Under the pieces are notes generated by a model. The model did not search any database and was not told the origin of the DNA. It saw nothing but the letters and a program-made list of their open reading frames with translations. From an uncultured Eubacteriales bacterium (GTDB lineage Bacteria > Bacillota > Clostridia > Christensenellales > Aristaeellaceae), in NCBI GenBank assembly GCA_900542395.1, contig UQNM01000028.1, forward strand, positions 1-30,438: DNA of 30,438 bases, given 5' to 3'. Shown piece after piece: positions 15,484 to 23,082 of this stretch. A program made the position numbers and the translations under genes. How positions within the stretch are numbered: the stretch's first letter is position 1; each line of letters starts with the position of its first letter.

Positions 15484-15508
15484 AATAAGTAGTTCTCCTT
15501 TGCGTTAC

Positions 15509-17041
15509 TCAGTCTGCGGCTGTCGGCTGCGTTTCAAACTGCGTCGCCAACGTCATAATGTTCTGCTGATTGGCTTCCTTGCCGTCGATGAAGCCCGTGA
15601 TTCGACCATCGCACATGACCATCACGCGGTCGCTCATGCCGATGATTTCACTCATTTCGGAGGAAATCATAATGATGCTCTTGCCCGCGCGCGCCAGCTC
15701 CTCGATGATGCAATAGATTTCGTACTTCGCGCCAACGTCGATCCCGCGCGTCGGTTCGTCCAAAATCAAAACGTCCGGGTTGTTCGCCAGCCAGCGTCCA
15801 ATCAGCACCTTCTGCATATTGCCGCCGGAGAGAGACTGAATCTGCGTTTTGGAAGAAGGTGTCTTGATGTTCATCTTCTTCACGTTGTCCTGAACAAGCT
15901 GCTCGATCTTCTTGTCGTTGATGACAATGCCCATATCGAGATACTGGTCAAGGCTTGCCACGGAAATGTTGTCCGCAACGGAGAGCACACCCATGATACC
16001 CGTCGCGCGGCGGTCTTCCGTCAGCAGTGCAATGCCGTGCTTGATCGCATCGCGCGGACGGGAGATTTTGATTTCCTCGCCCTTGAACTTAATCGTGCCC
16101 TCGTTGTGCGCGCGAATACCGAAGATACCTTCCATCAGTTCGGTACGCTGTGCGCCAACCAGACCCGCCACGCCAAGGATTTCACCCTTGCGTACTTCAA
16201 ACGAGCAATGACGGAACGAACGCGGATTGATGGACGTGAAATCCTTCACCTCGAAAACCGGTTCGCCCGGCACGTTGTGGCGCTCCGGGAACAGGTTGCT
16301 CAGCTCACGGCCAACCATTTGGGTAATGATCTTGTCCGTAGTCAGCTCCTTCGCGTCCCACGTGCCGATGTAGTGGCCGTCGCGCATGATGGTCACTTCG
16401 TCGGAGATGCGCAGAATTTCGTCCATCTTGTGGCTGATATAGACGATTGAAACGCCCTCCGCTTTCAAATCCTCGATGATGCGGAACAACGCTTCAACTT
16501 CGTTTGCCGTCAAAGAAGAGGTCGGTTCGTCCAGAATCAGCACCTTGCAGTCCGCCGAAACCGCCTTGGCAATTTCAACCGACTGCATCTGCGAAACGGA
16601 GAGATCGCCCAAACGCTGTTTGGGGTCGAAATTCATCCGAACCTTTTTGAGCAGTTTCTCGGTGTCTGCATACATCTTTTCATGATCGACCACCGGGATA
16701 ACGCCCAACAGCTTCTTCATCGGGTAGCGCCCGATGTAGATATTTTCAGCGACCGAACGCTCGGGAATCGGCTGAAGCTCCTGATGCACCATCGCGATGC
16801 CCATGCTCAACGCTTGAAGCGGGTCGTTGATATCAACCTTTTTGCCCTCGTAATAGATTTCGCCCTCGTCCATCTTGTAAATGCCAAACATGCACTTCAT
16901 CAAGGTGGATTTGCCTGCACCGTTCTCACCCATCAGCGCGTGAACCGTGCCGGGTCTGAGCTTGAGCTGCGCGTGATCGAGCGCCTTAACGCCCGGGAAC
17001 TGCTTAACAACTCCGCGCATCTCAAGACGATACTCCGCCAT
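15509..17041 (-). CDS. mglA: Sugar ABC transporter ATP-binding protein, MglA type
   Basis: 510 aa, two fused ABC domains on the cytoplasmic face. Domain one has Walker A GENGAGKST (38-46), a signature region LSVSQMQSVEIAKA and Walker B VLILDEPTSSL. Domain two has a degenerate Walker A (GVAGLVGAQRTEL), signature LSGGNMQKV and Walker B VLILDEPTRGID. The degenerate second site is normal for MglA/RbsA/XylG proteins. The ATG at 17041 was chosen because GGGGGA lies 9 nt upstream; the frame is open for 15 codons further without a ribosome site. It is separated from mglB by 82 bp with a strong hairpin, which should lower mglAC expression relative to mglB. Confidence 0.95.
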   Translation of the reverse strand: MAEYRLEMRGVVKQFPGVKALDHAQLKLRPGTVHALMGENGAGKSTLMKCMFGIYKMDEGEIYYEGKKVDINDPLQALSMGIAMVHQELQPIPERSVAENIYIGRYPMKKLLGVIPVVDHEKMYADTEKLLKKVRMNFDPKQRLGDLSVSQMQSVEIAKAVSADCKVLILDEPTSSLTANEVEALFRIIEDLKAEGVSIVYISHKMDEILRISDEVTIMRDGHYIGTWDAKELTTDKIITQMVGRELSNLFPERHNVPGEPVFEVKDFTSINPRSFRHCSFEVRKGEILGVAGLVGAQRTELMEGIFGIRAHNEGTIKFKGEEIKISRPRDAIKHGIALLTEDRRATGIMGVLSVADNISVASLDQYLDMGIVINDKKIEQLVQDNVKKMNIKTPSSKTQIQSLSGGNMQKVLIGRWLANNPDVLILDEPTRGIDVGAKYEIYCIIEELARAGKSIIMISSEMSEIIGMSDRVMVMCDGRITGFIDGKEANQQNIMTLATQFETQPTAAD

Positions 17042-17070
17042 GAACGTGTCCCCCTTTTGCTTATAAAAGA

Positions 17071-17099
17071 AGGTGCCTGCGCACAAAGCGCACGCACCT
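17071..17099 (-). terminator. Intercistronic hairpin between mglB and mglA
   Basis: AGGTGC-n-TGCGC pairs with GCGCA-n-GCACCT around a 5-nt loop. On the minus strand TCTTTT follows. Such hairpins after binding-protein genes act as partial terminators or RNA stabilisers, giving more binding protein than permease. Confidence 0.7.
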
Positions 17100-17123
17100 C
17101 CTTTGATTTTACCTTTACAAGAA

Positions 17124-18077
17124 TTACTTGGTGACCTTCACGTAGTCAACCCAGTAGTACTTCTCAAGGGTCTCGCCATTGGCGGCCTTGATGGCAGCGT
17201 CGGCGGCGGTGTGGCTCTGGCCGATGTGGTCGTTGAGCACGGTGCCGGTGACTTTGCCTTCCTTAACCATTTCCTGCACTTCGTCCAGCGCGTCAACGCC
17301 CACGAGGTAGATGTCCTCGCCAACGGTGCGGCCAGCGTCAACGATCGCCTGATAAGCGCCCAGCGCCATCGCGTCGTTGTTGCAGAAGATAACGTCAACA
17401 TCGTTGCCGAACTGCGTCAGCGCGGTCGCCGCCAGTTCCTGACCCTTGGTCTGATCCCAGTCGCCGCGCTGCTTGTACAGCTCGTTGGTCTTCAGGCCAG
17501 CGTCTTCAAGCGCCTTGATGGAGAACTCGGTGCGGTACTTCGCGTCAACGTTCTCCGGGTCGCCCATAATCATCACGTAATCGACAACGCCGTTGCCGTT
17601 GAAGTCGCCGTGGTTCTCGGTCTCGGCAATGATTTCGCCCTGGAAGGTGCCGGACTGACGAGCATCGGCGCCAACGTAGCAAATCTTGTCGGAGAGCTTC
17701 ATGTCTTCCTCGCTCGGCTCACGGTTGATGAACACAACCGGGATGCCGGCGGCGTCGGCCTTCTGAACGACGGTCGCGGCGGACGTGCTCTGCACGAGGT
17801 TCAGAATCATAACGTCAACATTGTCGGCGATGAAGCCGTCAATCTGGTTGGTCTGCTCGGCCTGATCGTTCTTGCCGTCCATCACAGTGATGTTCTCAGC
17901 CGGGATGCCGCAGTCTTCGGTCAGATAACGAACCAGCTCAGTGCGATACAGGGTCATGAAGTTATCGGCAAACTGATAAATCGCAATGCCGATCTTCGGA
18001 GCCGCCTGCTCAGCAGTCGCCACGCCGCAAACCATAACGACGAGCAGAGCCATTACCAGAGCAAGAATCTTTTTCAT
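17124..18077 (-). CDS. mglB: Galactose/glucose-type sugar-binding protein, MglB-like
   Basis: 317 aa. A signal peptide (1 to about 25) is followed by a periplasmic-binding fold of the galactose/glucose-binding group. Shared features with E. coli MglB are FADNFM (sugar-contacting Asp), a calcium-loop-like DFNGNGVVD, DPENVDAKYRT (Asp and Arg contacts kept; His replaced by Asn), RGDWDQ (stacking Trp), CNNDAMALGAYQAI and VGVDALDEV. The exporter-type signal reads VMVCGVATAEQ: the Cys is preceded by Val, not a standard lipobox, while ATA-EQ fits signal peptidase I. A Gram-positive binding protein without a lipid anchor would be odd, so lipidation needs testing. The ATG at 18077 follows AGAGGTG; an in-frame GTG at 18086 overlaps that site. 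First gene of the operon. Confidence 0.93.
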   Translation of the reverse strand: MKKILALVMALLVVMVCGVATAEQAAPKIGIAIYQFADNFMTLYRTELVRYLTEDCGIPAENITVMDGKNDQAEQTNQIDGFIADNVDVMILNLVQSTSAATVVQKADAAGIPVVFINREPSEEDMKLSDKICYVGADARQSGTFQGEIIAETENHGDFNGNGVVDYVMIMGDPENVDAKYRTEFSIKALEDAGLKTNELYKQRGDWDQTKGQELAATALTQFGNDVDVIFCNNDAMALGAYQAIVDAGRTVGEDIYLVGVDALDEVQEMVKEGKVTGTVLNDHIGQSHTAADAAIKAANGETLEKYYWVDYVKVTK

Positions 18078-18216
18078 GGGAAACACCTCTTCTTTTTATT
18101 TCAACGGGAATCCTCCCGCTGAGTAACGAAACCACACCGAACAATCAAGCCGAATCCTTGAAACAAATCAACGATTTTGTTTTTTGTTTTTTATCGCTTT
18201 TGACGTTTGTACATTT

Positions 18217-18245
18217 ATTATAATCAACGTTTCACCATATGTCAA
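18217..18245 (-). promoter_or_regulatory. Perfect consensus sigma-A promoter of mglBAC
   Basis: On the minus strand TTGACA (18245-18240), 17 nt, TATAAT (18222-18217). The spacer contains TGAAACGTTGAT, whose half-sites around CG resemble LacI-family operators; that part is weak. The leader to mglB is about 130 nt. Confidence 0.88.
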
Positions 18246-18439
18246 CGGCTTTTTTTAGCGACTTGAATAGTTCTCCCCGCGCGCGGCGCGTCATTTCGCA
18301 TGGACACCATATCGAGTTTCGGTGTAATATCAGGCTTTTCCTGCGTTTTATCCGCCGCCGCCCCGGCCGCGTCCAAAAGGGTAGTATAATATTTCATACC
18401 CTGTTTTTTTCCATGTTTTCCGCAATTCGAAACTTTTCC
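18246..18439. other. Divergent spacer between mglB and yhaM promoters
   Basis: Within the 420-bp gap 18078-18497, the parts outside the two promoters and the mgl leader hold one terminator-like hairpin (AGGGTA 18378-18383 with TACCCT 18397-18402, then GTTTTTTT to 18410, plus strand). No plus-strand gene that it could end is visible. A 51-codon minus-strand frame (18394-18242) is discussed among the rejected items. Nothing else is recognisable. Confidence 0.45.
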
Positions 18440-18468
18440 TTGCAAACCCCGTCCGTATCGTTCATAAT
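18440..18468 (+). promoter_or_regulatory. Promoter of yhaM
   Basis: TTGCAA (18440-18445), 17 nt, CATAAT (18463-18468). The start near 18475 gives a short leader with GGAAGGAG (18481-18488) before the ATG at 18498. Confidence 0.75.
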
Positions 18469-18497
18469 ATCATTGACACAGGAAGGAGTTTTTTTAT

Positions 18498-19442
18498 ATG
18501 TATTTGTCTGATATCAAGCGCGACGACCGCTTCGAGGGCTACCTGATCGTCCGCTCCGCCGAGCAGCGCGCCAGCGCCAACGGCAAAAACTATCTGGATA
18601 TGACGCTGGCCGATAAATCCGGCTCGATCAACGCGAAGATGTGGGATGGCACCGTTCAGCCGCCGCTGGCGGGCAGCATCGTCAAGGTGCGCGCCACGGG
18701 CAACGAGTTCAACGGTCGCATGCAGCTTCGCGTGGAAAAGATTCGCGCCGCCGAAAACCGCGATCCGGTGGATATGTCCGCCCTCATCCCCTGCGCCCCG
18801 CGCGACCCGAACGAGATGCTCGGCGAGGTCGTCCGCGCGGCGGATCATATCGCCGACCCGGATCTGCGCCGGATCACCTGCGAGCTGCTCGACCGTGCGG
18901 GCGACAAGTTGCTGACCTTCCCCGCCGCCAAGCAGATGCACCACGCCGAGCGCAGCGGCCTGCTCCACCACACCACCACGATGCTCCGCGCGGCCAACGC
19001 GATCATGTCCGTCTATCCCCAGCTGAACGCGAGCCTGCTGATTGCGGGCGTGATCGTCCACGACCTCGCCAAGATCGACGAGATGGACGCCGATACCCTC
19101 GGCCTCGTCTCCGATTACAGCGTGGATGGCAAGCTCATCGGCCACATCGTCCGCGGCGTGGTCAACATCCAGCTCGCCGCCGAAAAGACGAAGGCGAACC
19201 CCGGCAAGGCGCTGCTGCTTCAGCACATGGTGCTCTCCCACCACGGGATTCCCGAATACGGCAGCCCGCTTGCGCCGAAGTTCCCGGAGGCCGAGGTGCT
19301 CAACACCATTGACACCCTCGATGCGCGCCTGTATGAGATGGACGAGGCGCTCTCCCGCGCCATCCCCGGCGGCTTTTCCGAAAAGGTCTGGGGGCTGGAT
19401 AACCGCCAGCTCTACCGCATCCCCGAGGACGAAGTCAAATAA
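18498..19442 (+). CDS. yhaM: YhaM-type 3'-5' exoribonuclease (OB fold plus HD domain)
   Basis: 314 aa, the family's normal length. The N-terminal OB-fold (about 10-85; YLDMTLADKSGSINAKMWDG) binds single-stranded nucleic acid. The HD domain (about 145-290) carries metal ligands in GLLHHTTTM (His157/158), the His188-Asp189 pair in VIVHDLAKID, HIVRG, and LSHHG (His248/249). In B. subtilis YhaM is a manganese-dependent 3'-5' exonuclease acting on RNA and DNA in the cytoplasm. It has its own promoter and a good ribosome site, and is followed by repeats and a terminator. Specific substrates cannot be deduced. Confidence 0.93.
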   Translation: MYLSDIKRDDRFEGYLIVRSAEQRASANGKNYLDMTLADKSGSINAKMWDGTVQPPLAGSIVKVRATGNEFNGRMQLRVEKIRAAENRDPVDMSALIPCAPRDPNEMLGEVVRAADHIADPDLRRITCELLDRAGDKLLTFPAAKQMHHAERSGLLHHTTTMLRAANAIMSVYPQLNASLLIAGVIVHDLAKIDEMDADTLGLVSDYSVDGKLIGHIVRGVVNIQLAAEKTKANPGKALLLQHMVLSHHGIPEYGSPLAPKFPEAEVLNTIDTLDARLYEMDEALSRAIPGGFSEKVWGLDNRQLYRIPEDEVK

Positions 19443-19453
19443 CGAGGAAACGA

Positions 19454-19503
19454 TGGGGCTCCGCCCCATACCCCGCCAGAAACCTGAGGTTTCTGGACTT
19501 CCC
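19454..19503. repeat. Dispersed palindromic repeat, family A, copy 2
   Basis: Reverse-complement match to 3806-3854 over about 50 bp with few differences. It has the same two palindromes: TGGGGC...GCCCCA at the left and CCAGAAACC/GGTTTCTGG at the right. It lies 11 bp past the yhaM stop. A separate 9-bp hairpin TTTTATCGC/GCGATAAAA follows at 19507-19527. Confidence 0.85.
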
Positions 19504-19560
19504 TCTTTTTATCGCTTCGCGATAAAATAGAGATAATTGTTTTTGCTGCAATAACAACAG

Positions 19561-19585
19561 AAAAGCCGCTCGACGAGCGGCTTTT
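19561..19585 (+). terminator. Terminator downstream of yhaM
   Basis: AAAAGCCGCTC pairs with GAGCGGCTTTT around GAC; TTTTT on one side and AAAA on the other let it work on both strands. It stops yhaM transcription from the left. Confidence 0.85.
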
Positions 19586-19637
19586 TATGATGTAGCAATC
19601 AATGTGCAAATCAGAGATTTTGTACAGAATCTTATAA

Positions 19638-19727
19638 CGGGCGCGCGATGCGCGCCCCTACGGGTACGGCGGTACAATACGCGGCTACTTTTTTCGCAAC
19701 GTTGTAGGGGCGCGCATTGCGCGCCCG
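19638..19727. repeat. Pair of inverted 24-bp GC palindromes (possible miniature element)
   Basis: A 24-bp element at 19638-19661 recurs inverted at 19704-19727 with a single mismatch. Each is itself a near palindrome (GGGGCGCGCATTGCGCGCCC type) with an asymmetric GTA flank. The 42-bp centre is ordinary sequence. Nothing codes here. Together with the family A repeat and terminator it fills the 361-bp gap 19443-19803. Confidence 0.85.
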
Positions 19728-19803
19728 CGTTTTGTGCGGAATTTGTTCAATTATCGTGAGAAATGCAAAGTCCTCGAATCTTGCCGGAGTCTGAGGCAGC
19801 GTC

Positions 19804-20697
19804 TCAGCGCTCCCCTTCCTTCTCCAGCGCCTGCGCGCCCAGCAGCAGCGCGCCGATCACGCCGGAATTGACGCCCAGCGCGGGCGGCACGATATAGCTG
19901 TCGATTCCCTCGGGCGTGATGCTCGGGGAGGAGACGTAGCCGCCCAGCAGTTTAAGCACCCTTTCGCGAATTTTGGGGAACAGGTGCATCTGCTGCATCA
20001 CGCCGCCGCCGAGCACGATCACCTCCGGCGATACCGTGACGATCATGTTCACGCACATCTGCGCCAGATACGTCGCCTCCAGCTCCCACGCGGGGTGATC
20101 CTCGGTCATCAGCTTGGCGGAAAGCCCCCAGCGCTTTTCAATCGCGGGGCCGCTGGCCAGCCCTTCGAGGCAGTGCCGATGATACGGGCATACGCCGTCG
20201 GGCATGGAGTCGCCCTCCTGCGGCGCGAGGAGCATGTGCCCCATTTCCGGGTGCACCAGCCCGTGCACCATCTTGCCGTCGATCACCAGACCGCCGCCGA
20301 TGCCCGTGCCCACCGTCACATACAGCAGGCTGCCGTGCCCCTTGCCCGCGCCCATGGTGTATTCCGCCAGCGCCGCCGCGTTCACATCCGTGTCGATGCC
20401 CGTGGGCACGCCCAGCGCGTCCTTGAGTGCGGCCATCAGCGGATACTGGATCCATTCCTTCTTCGGGGTCTTGGTGATGCTGCCGTAGGTCGGCGAGGCC
20501 GGGTTCAGGTCCAGCGGGCCGAAGGAGCCGATGCCCAGCGCCTTCACGTCGAATTTCCCGATAAAATCCACAATCTGCGGCACGGTGACGTCGGGCGTGA
20601 GCGTCGGAAAGCTGGCGCGCTGAAGCACGCCGCCCTGCGGGTTGCCGATCGAGCAGACCATCTTGGTTCCGCCCGCTTCCAATGCGCCAATGAGCAT
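19804..20697 (-). CDS. ROK-family sugar kinase, fructokinase-like
   Basis: 297 aa, cytoplasmic. Features in order are the phosphate-binding start GALEAGGTKMVC (4-15), catalytic Asp104 in DTDVNAAALAE, the adenine/phosphate loop VTVGTGIGGGLV (127-138), and the ROK zinc site HPEMGHMLL (His154) with CPYHRHCLEG (Cys170, His173, Cys176). The close resemblance to the B. subtilis YdhR/GmuE type points to fructose or a related hexose as substrate, phosphorylated with ATP. AGGAGG lies 7 nt before the ATG. It stands alone behind a strong promoter. Glucose or mannose kinase activity is an alternative. Confidence 0.88.
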   Translation of the reverse strand: MLIGALEAGGTKMVCSIGNPQGGVLQRASFPTLTPDVTVPQIVDFIGKFDVKALGIGSFGPLDLNPASPTYGSITKTPKKEWIQYPLMAALKDALGVPTGIDTDVNAAALAEYTMGAGKGHGSLLYVTVGTGIGGGLVIDGKMVHGLVHPEMGHMLLAPQEGDSMPDGVCPYHRHCLEGLASGPAIEKRWGLSAKLMTEDHPAWELEATYLAQMCVNMIVTVSPEVIVLGGGVMQQMHLFPKIRERVLKLLGGYVSSPSITPEGIDSYIVPPALGVNSGVIGALLLGAQALEKEGER

Positions 20698-20789
20698 AAT
20701 GTTCCTCCTTCGTTGCGCGCCGCATCTCGTCCGCCCCTTGTGGGCAGACTGATTGTGTCCGCGCGCTTTCTCGCTCTTTTCTCTGATCC

Positions 20790-20818
20790 ATAATACGCTA
20801 ACCCCGCGCGCGTGTCAA
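20790..20818 (-). promoter_or_regulatory. Promoter of the ROK kinase gene
   Basis: On the minus strand TTGACA (20818-20813), 17 nt, TATTAT (20795-20790). The leader is about 85 nt. Confidence 0.8.
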
Positions 20819-20879
20819 ATGATATTTTGGCGATACGCCTTGTTTCTCCCGAAAGCCTTTCTGAAAGGGGGCGCGCTTT

Positions 20880-22262
20880 GTGGCGAAAACCGATCTGCTG
20901 ACCGGCGACGTGCGGACGCTGACGCTGAAAATCGCCGCGCCCAGCGTCGCGGCCATGCTTGCCGCCTCCGTCTGCCCGCTTCTCGAGGCGCTCGTCCTCT
21001 CCGCGCGGGATGCGTCGCTCTCCGCCGCCGTCGGCGCGAGCCTCGCGCTGATCCTGCTGGAGCAGACCGTCGGCTTCACGCTCGGCATGGGCGCGGGCAG
21101 CTTTGTCAGCCGCTGTATCGGTCAGGGGCGGCGCGAGGCCGCCCGCCGCGCCGCCTCCACGGCGTTCTTCGCCGCGCTGGGGCTTTCCGCCCTGCTTTTG
21201 GCGGCCGGGCTTCTCTTCGCCGCGCCGGTTCTGCGCCTGCTCGGCGCGCCGGAAAGCGCCGTCGCCGCCGGTCTGCCTTATGCGCGCGCCGTCTTCGTCA
21301 GCGGGCCGCCGCTGTGCGGCGCGCTGGTGCTGAGCAGCCTGCTGCGCGCGCAGGGGAAAACCCTGCCGAACATGGCCGCCGCGCTCGTCGGCTCGGCGCT
21401 GGGCGCGGCGCTGCTGCTGCTTCTCTGCGGCCGCATGGGGCTGGGCGCATCCGGCGCGGGCATGGCCATGCTGGCGCGCGAGGCCGCGACGCTGGCCGTT
21501 CTGCTCGCCTACACCCTGCGCCACGGCGAGCTGATCCGCCCGTCGCTTCGCCGCGTCCGCCTGACGCGCGCCGTCTTTTCGGAGATCATGCGCTCCGGCC
21601 TGCCGACGCTGCTGCGTCAGGGCGCAACGAGCGTGTCCGCCGCGCTGCTTTCCCGCGTGTCCGCCGGGTTCGGCGCGCCCGTTCTGGCGGGCATGGGGCT
21701 CTGCGCCCGCGCGATCATGCCGTTCACCTCGGCCGTCATCGGCTTCGGTCAGGGCTTTCAGCCGGTCTGCGGCGCGGCCTTCGGCGCAAAGCAAACGGCG
21801 CGCTGTCAGGAAGCCTATCGCTTCTGTCAGCGCGTCGCGATTGCGTTTTCTCTGGCGGCCGGTCTGGCCTTTTTCGCCCTTGCCCCGGCGCTGGCCGCCC
21901 GTTTCGCGCCGGACGCGCAGGCCGCCGAGGCCGCGCGCCGCGCGCTCCGCCTGCAAAGCGTCGCCTTTCCCGCGCAGAGCGCCGTCATCTTGATGACCAT
22001 GCTCACGCAGGCCATGGGGCTCACCCTTCGCGCCTCGCTCGTCGCCACCAGCCGACAGGCGCTCTTCTTTCTCCCCCTGCTGGCGGTTTTGCCGCGCCTC
22101 TTCGGCCTCTGGGGGCTGCTCGCCTGCCAGAGCGCCAGCGACTTTGCCGCGCTCGGCTTTTCGCTCGCGCTGACGCAGGGGCTTAGAGGTTCCTCGTCCG
22201 CACGGTGCGGATGTTCGGATGCTCGGACAGCGTGCCGATCACATCCACATAGCTCATCTTAG
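20880..22262 (+). CDS. MATE-family multidrug/drug-sodium efflux protein
   Basis: 460 aa with about 12 membrane segments in two six-helix halves, of the MATE (NorM/DinF) type, which export cationic drugs or metabolites using sodium or proton gradients. The start is a GTG at 20880 with AAAGGGGG upstream; no ATG fits. Internal motifs include GMGAGSFVSRCIGQGRREAA after helix 2 and the corresponding GFGQGFQPVCGAAFGAK in the second half. The last 25 or so residues (Ser/Arg/Cys/His-rich) read through the end of the convergent MgtC gene and look unlike a normal MATE tail; a natural end would be near 22185. The gene is very GC-rich. No adjacent regulator. Confidence 0.9.
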   Translation: MAKTDLLTGDVRTLTLKIAAPSVAAMLAASVCPLLEALVLSARDASLSAAVGASLALILLEQTVGFTLGMGAGSFVSRCIGQGRREAARRAASTAFFAALGLSALLLAAGLLFAAPVLRLLGAPESAVAAGLPYARAVFVSGPPLCGALVLSSLLRAQGKTLPNMAAALVGSALGAALLLLLCGRMGLGASGAGMAMLAREAATLAVLLAYTLRHGELIRPSLRRVRLTRAVFSEIMRSGLPTLLRQGATSVSAALLSRVSAGFGAPVLAGMGLCARAIMPFTSAVIGFGQGFQPVCGAAFGAKQTARCQEAYRFCQRVAIAFSLAAGLAFFALAPALAARFAPDAQAAEAARRALRLQSVAFPAQSAVILMTMLTQAMGLTLRASLVATSRQALFFLPLLAVLPRLFGLWGLLACQSASDFAALGFSLALTQGLRGSSSARCGCSDARTACRSHPHSSS

Positions 22263-22899
22263 CGGGCATAGAGAGCGTGTACAGGTTGGTATACAGATTG
22301 CCCTCCGGCCTGCTCTCCGCGTGAAAATCCACGTCCAGCACCTTCACGCCCAGGTTCATAAAGTACTCGTTGAGGAACGCCAGCGTCTGCGCGCGGTGGA
22401 TAAACTGCACCTCCAGCCGCTTGAGCGTGTTGACGTGCACGATGCGCTGCATCAGCCGCAGAATCACCAGCACGATCGCGCCCGCGGCAACCGCCATCAG
22501 GATGTAGCCCGAGCCGATCGCCAGCCCGATGCAGGCCGTACACCAGAGCGAGGCCGCCGTCGTCAGGCCGGAAATCTTTCGGTCGCTCATAAAGATCGTG
22601 CCCGCGCCGAGGAAGCCCACGCCGGAAACCACCGACGTGGTGATGCGCCCAAGGCTCACGTTCACCGCTGCGCTGCCCAGCGCCACCGCGTCCGCAACCG
22701 CGTGACATTCGATCAGCGAAACCAGCGCCGCGCCGACGCACACCAGCACGTGCGTGCGCATGCCCGCCGGGCGGTTTTTGATTTCGCGGTCGATACCGAT
22801 CACCGCGCCGATCACCACCGCCACGCAGATGCGCATCAGCACCGCCGCCATGCTCAGCGGCTGGCCGAGCGTTGTCCATCCGTCAAAAAAAGCCCTCAT
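22183..22899 (-). CDS. MgtC/SapB-family membrane protein
   Basis: 238 aa. Five hydrophobic segments make up the MgtC domain (about 15-150), with GAVIGIDREIKNRPAGMRTH and SGVGFLGAGTIF as family signatures. A soluble C-terminal domain (about 160-238) of the ACT-like kind follows. MgtC proteins are linked with magnesium limitation, acid or intracellular survival, often through inhibition of ATP synthase; members with the long C-terminus also occur in free-living bacteria with unknown roles. The ATG at 22899 was chosen over 22917 and 23001 because GGGAGG lies 9-10 nt upstream. Its 3' end overlaps the MATE gene by 80 bp. Confidence 0.9.
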   Translation of the reverse strand: MRAFFDGWTTLGQPLSMAAVLMRICVAVVIGAVIGIDREIKNRPAGMRTHVLVCVGAALVSLIECHAVADAVALGSAAVNVSLGRITTSVVSGVGFLGAGTIFMSDRKISGLTTAASLWCTACIGLAIGSGYILMAVAAGAIVLVILRLMQRIVHVNTLKRLEVQFIHRAQTLAFLNEYFMNLGVKVLDVDFHAESRPEGNLYTNLYTLSMPAKMSYVDVIGTLSEHPNIRTVRTRNL

Positions 22900-22959
22900 G
22901 TCGAGCTTCCCTCCCATTCGCTGCCGCGCGCAAAATTTCCGATTAAATCCGGTGGGGTT

Positions 22960-22988
22960 ATTATACGGTGAATCCGATAGACGCGCAA
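22960..22988 (-). promoter_or_regulatory. Promoter of the MgtC-family gene
   Basis: On the minus strand TTGCGC (22988-22983), 17 nt, and perfect TATAAT (22965-22960). It is back to back with the plus-strand promoter at 23013-23041. Confidence 0.7.
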
Positions 22989-23012
22989 GGCGTTGACGCA
23001 TTTTTTTTCGCG

Positions 23013-23041
23013 TTGACAGCCCCGCCGCGCCGCATTACAAT
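23013..23041 (+). promoter_or_regulatory. Promoter of the serine hydrolase gene
   Basis: TTGACA (23013-23018), 17 nt, TACAAT (23036-23041). Transcription would start near 23048, beyond the ATG at 23044, which supports the TTG start at 23083. Confidence 0.85.
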
Positions 23042-23082
23042 GAATGAATACACAAGCCCCGTCCAAAAGGAGGAACCGTCCC

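Noticed and set aside
18242..18394. 51-codon minus-strand frame upstream of the mglB promoter (MKYYTTLLDAAGAAADK start)
   Set aside because: No convincing ribosome site, begins inside a terminator-like hairpin, and its stop uses the -35 hexamer of the mgl promoter. It could be real, but nothing supports it.
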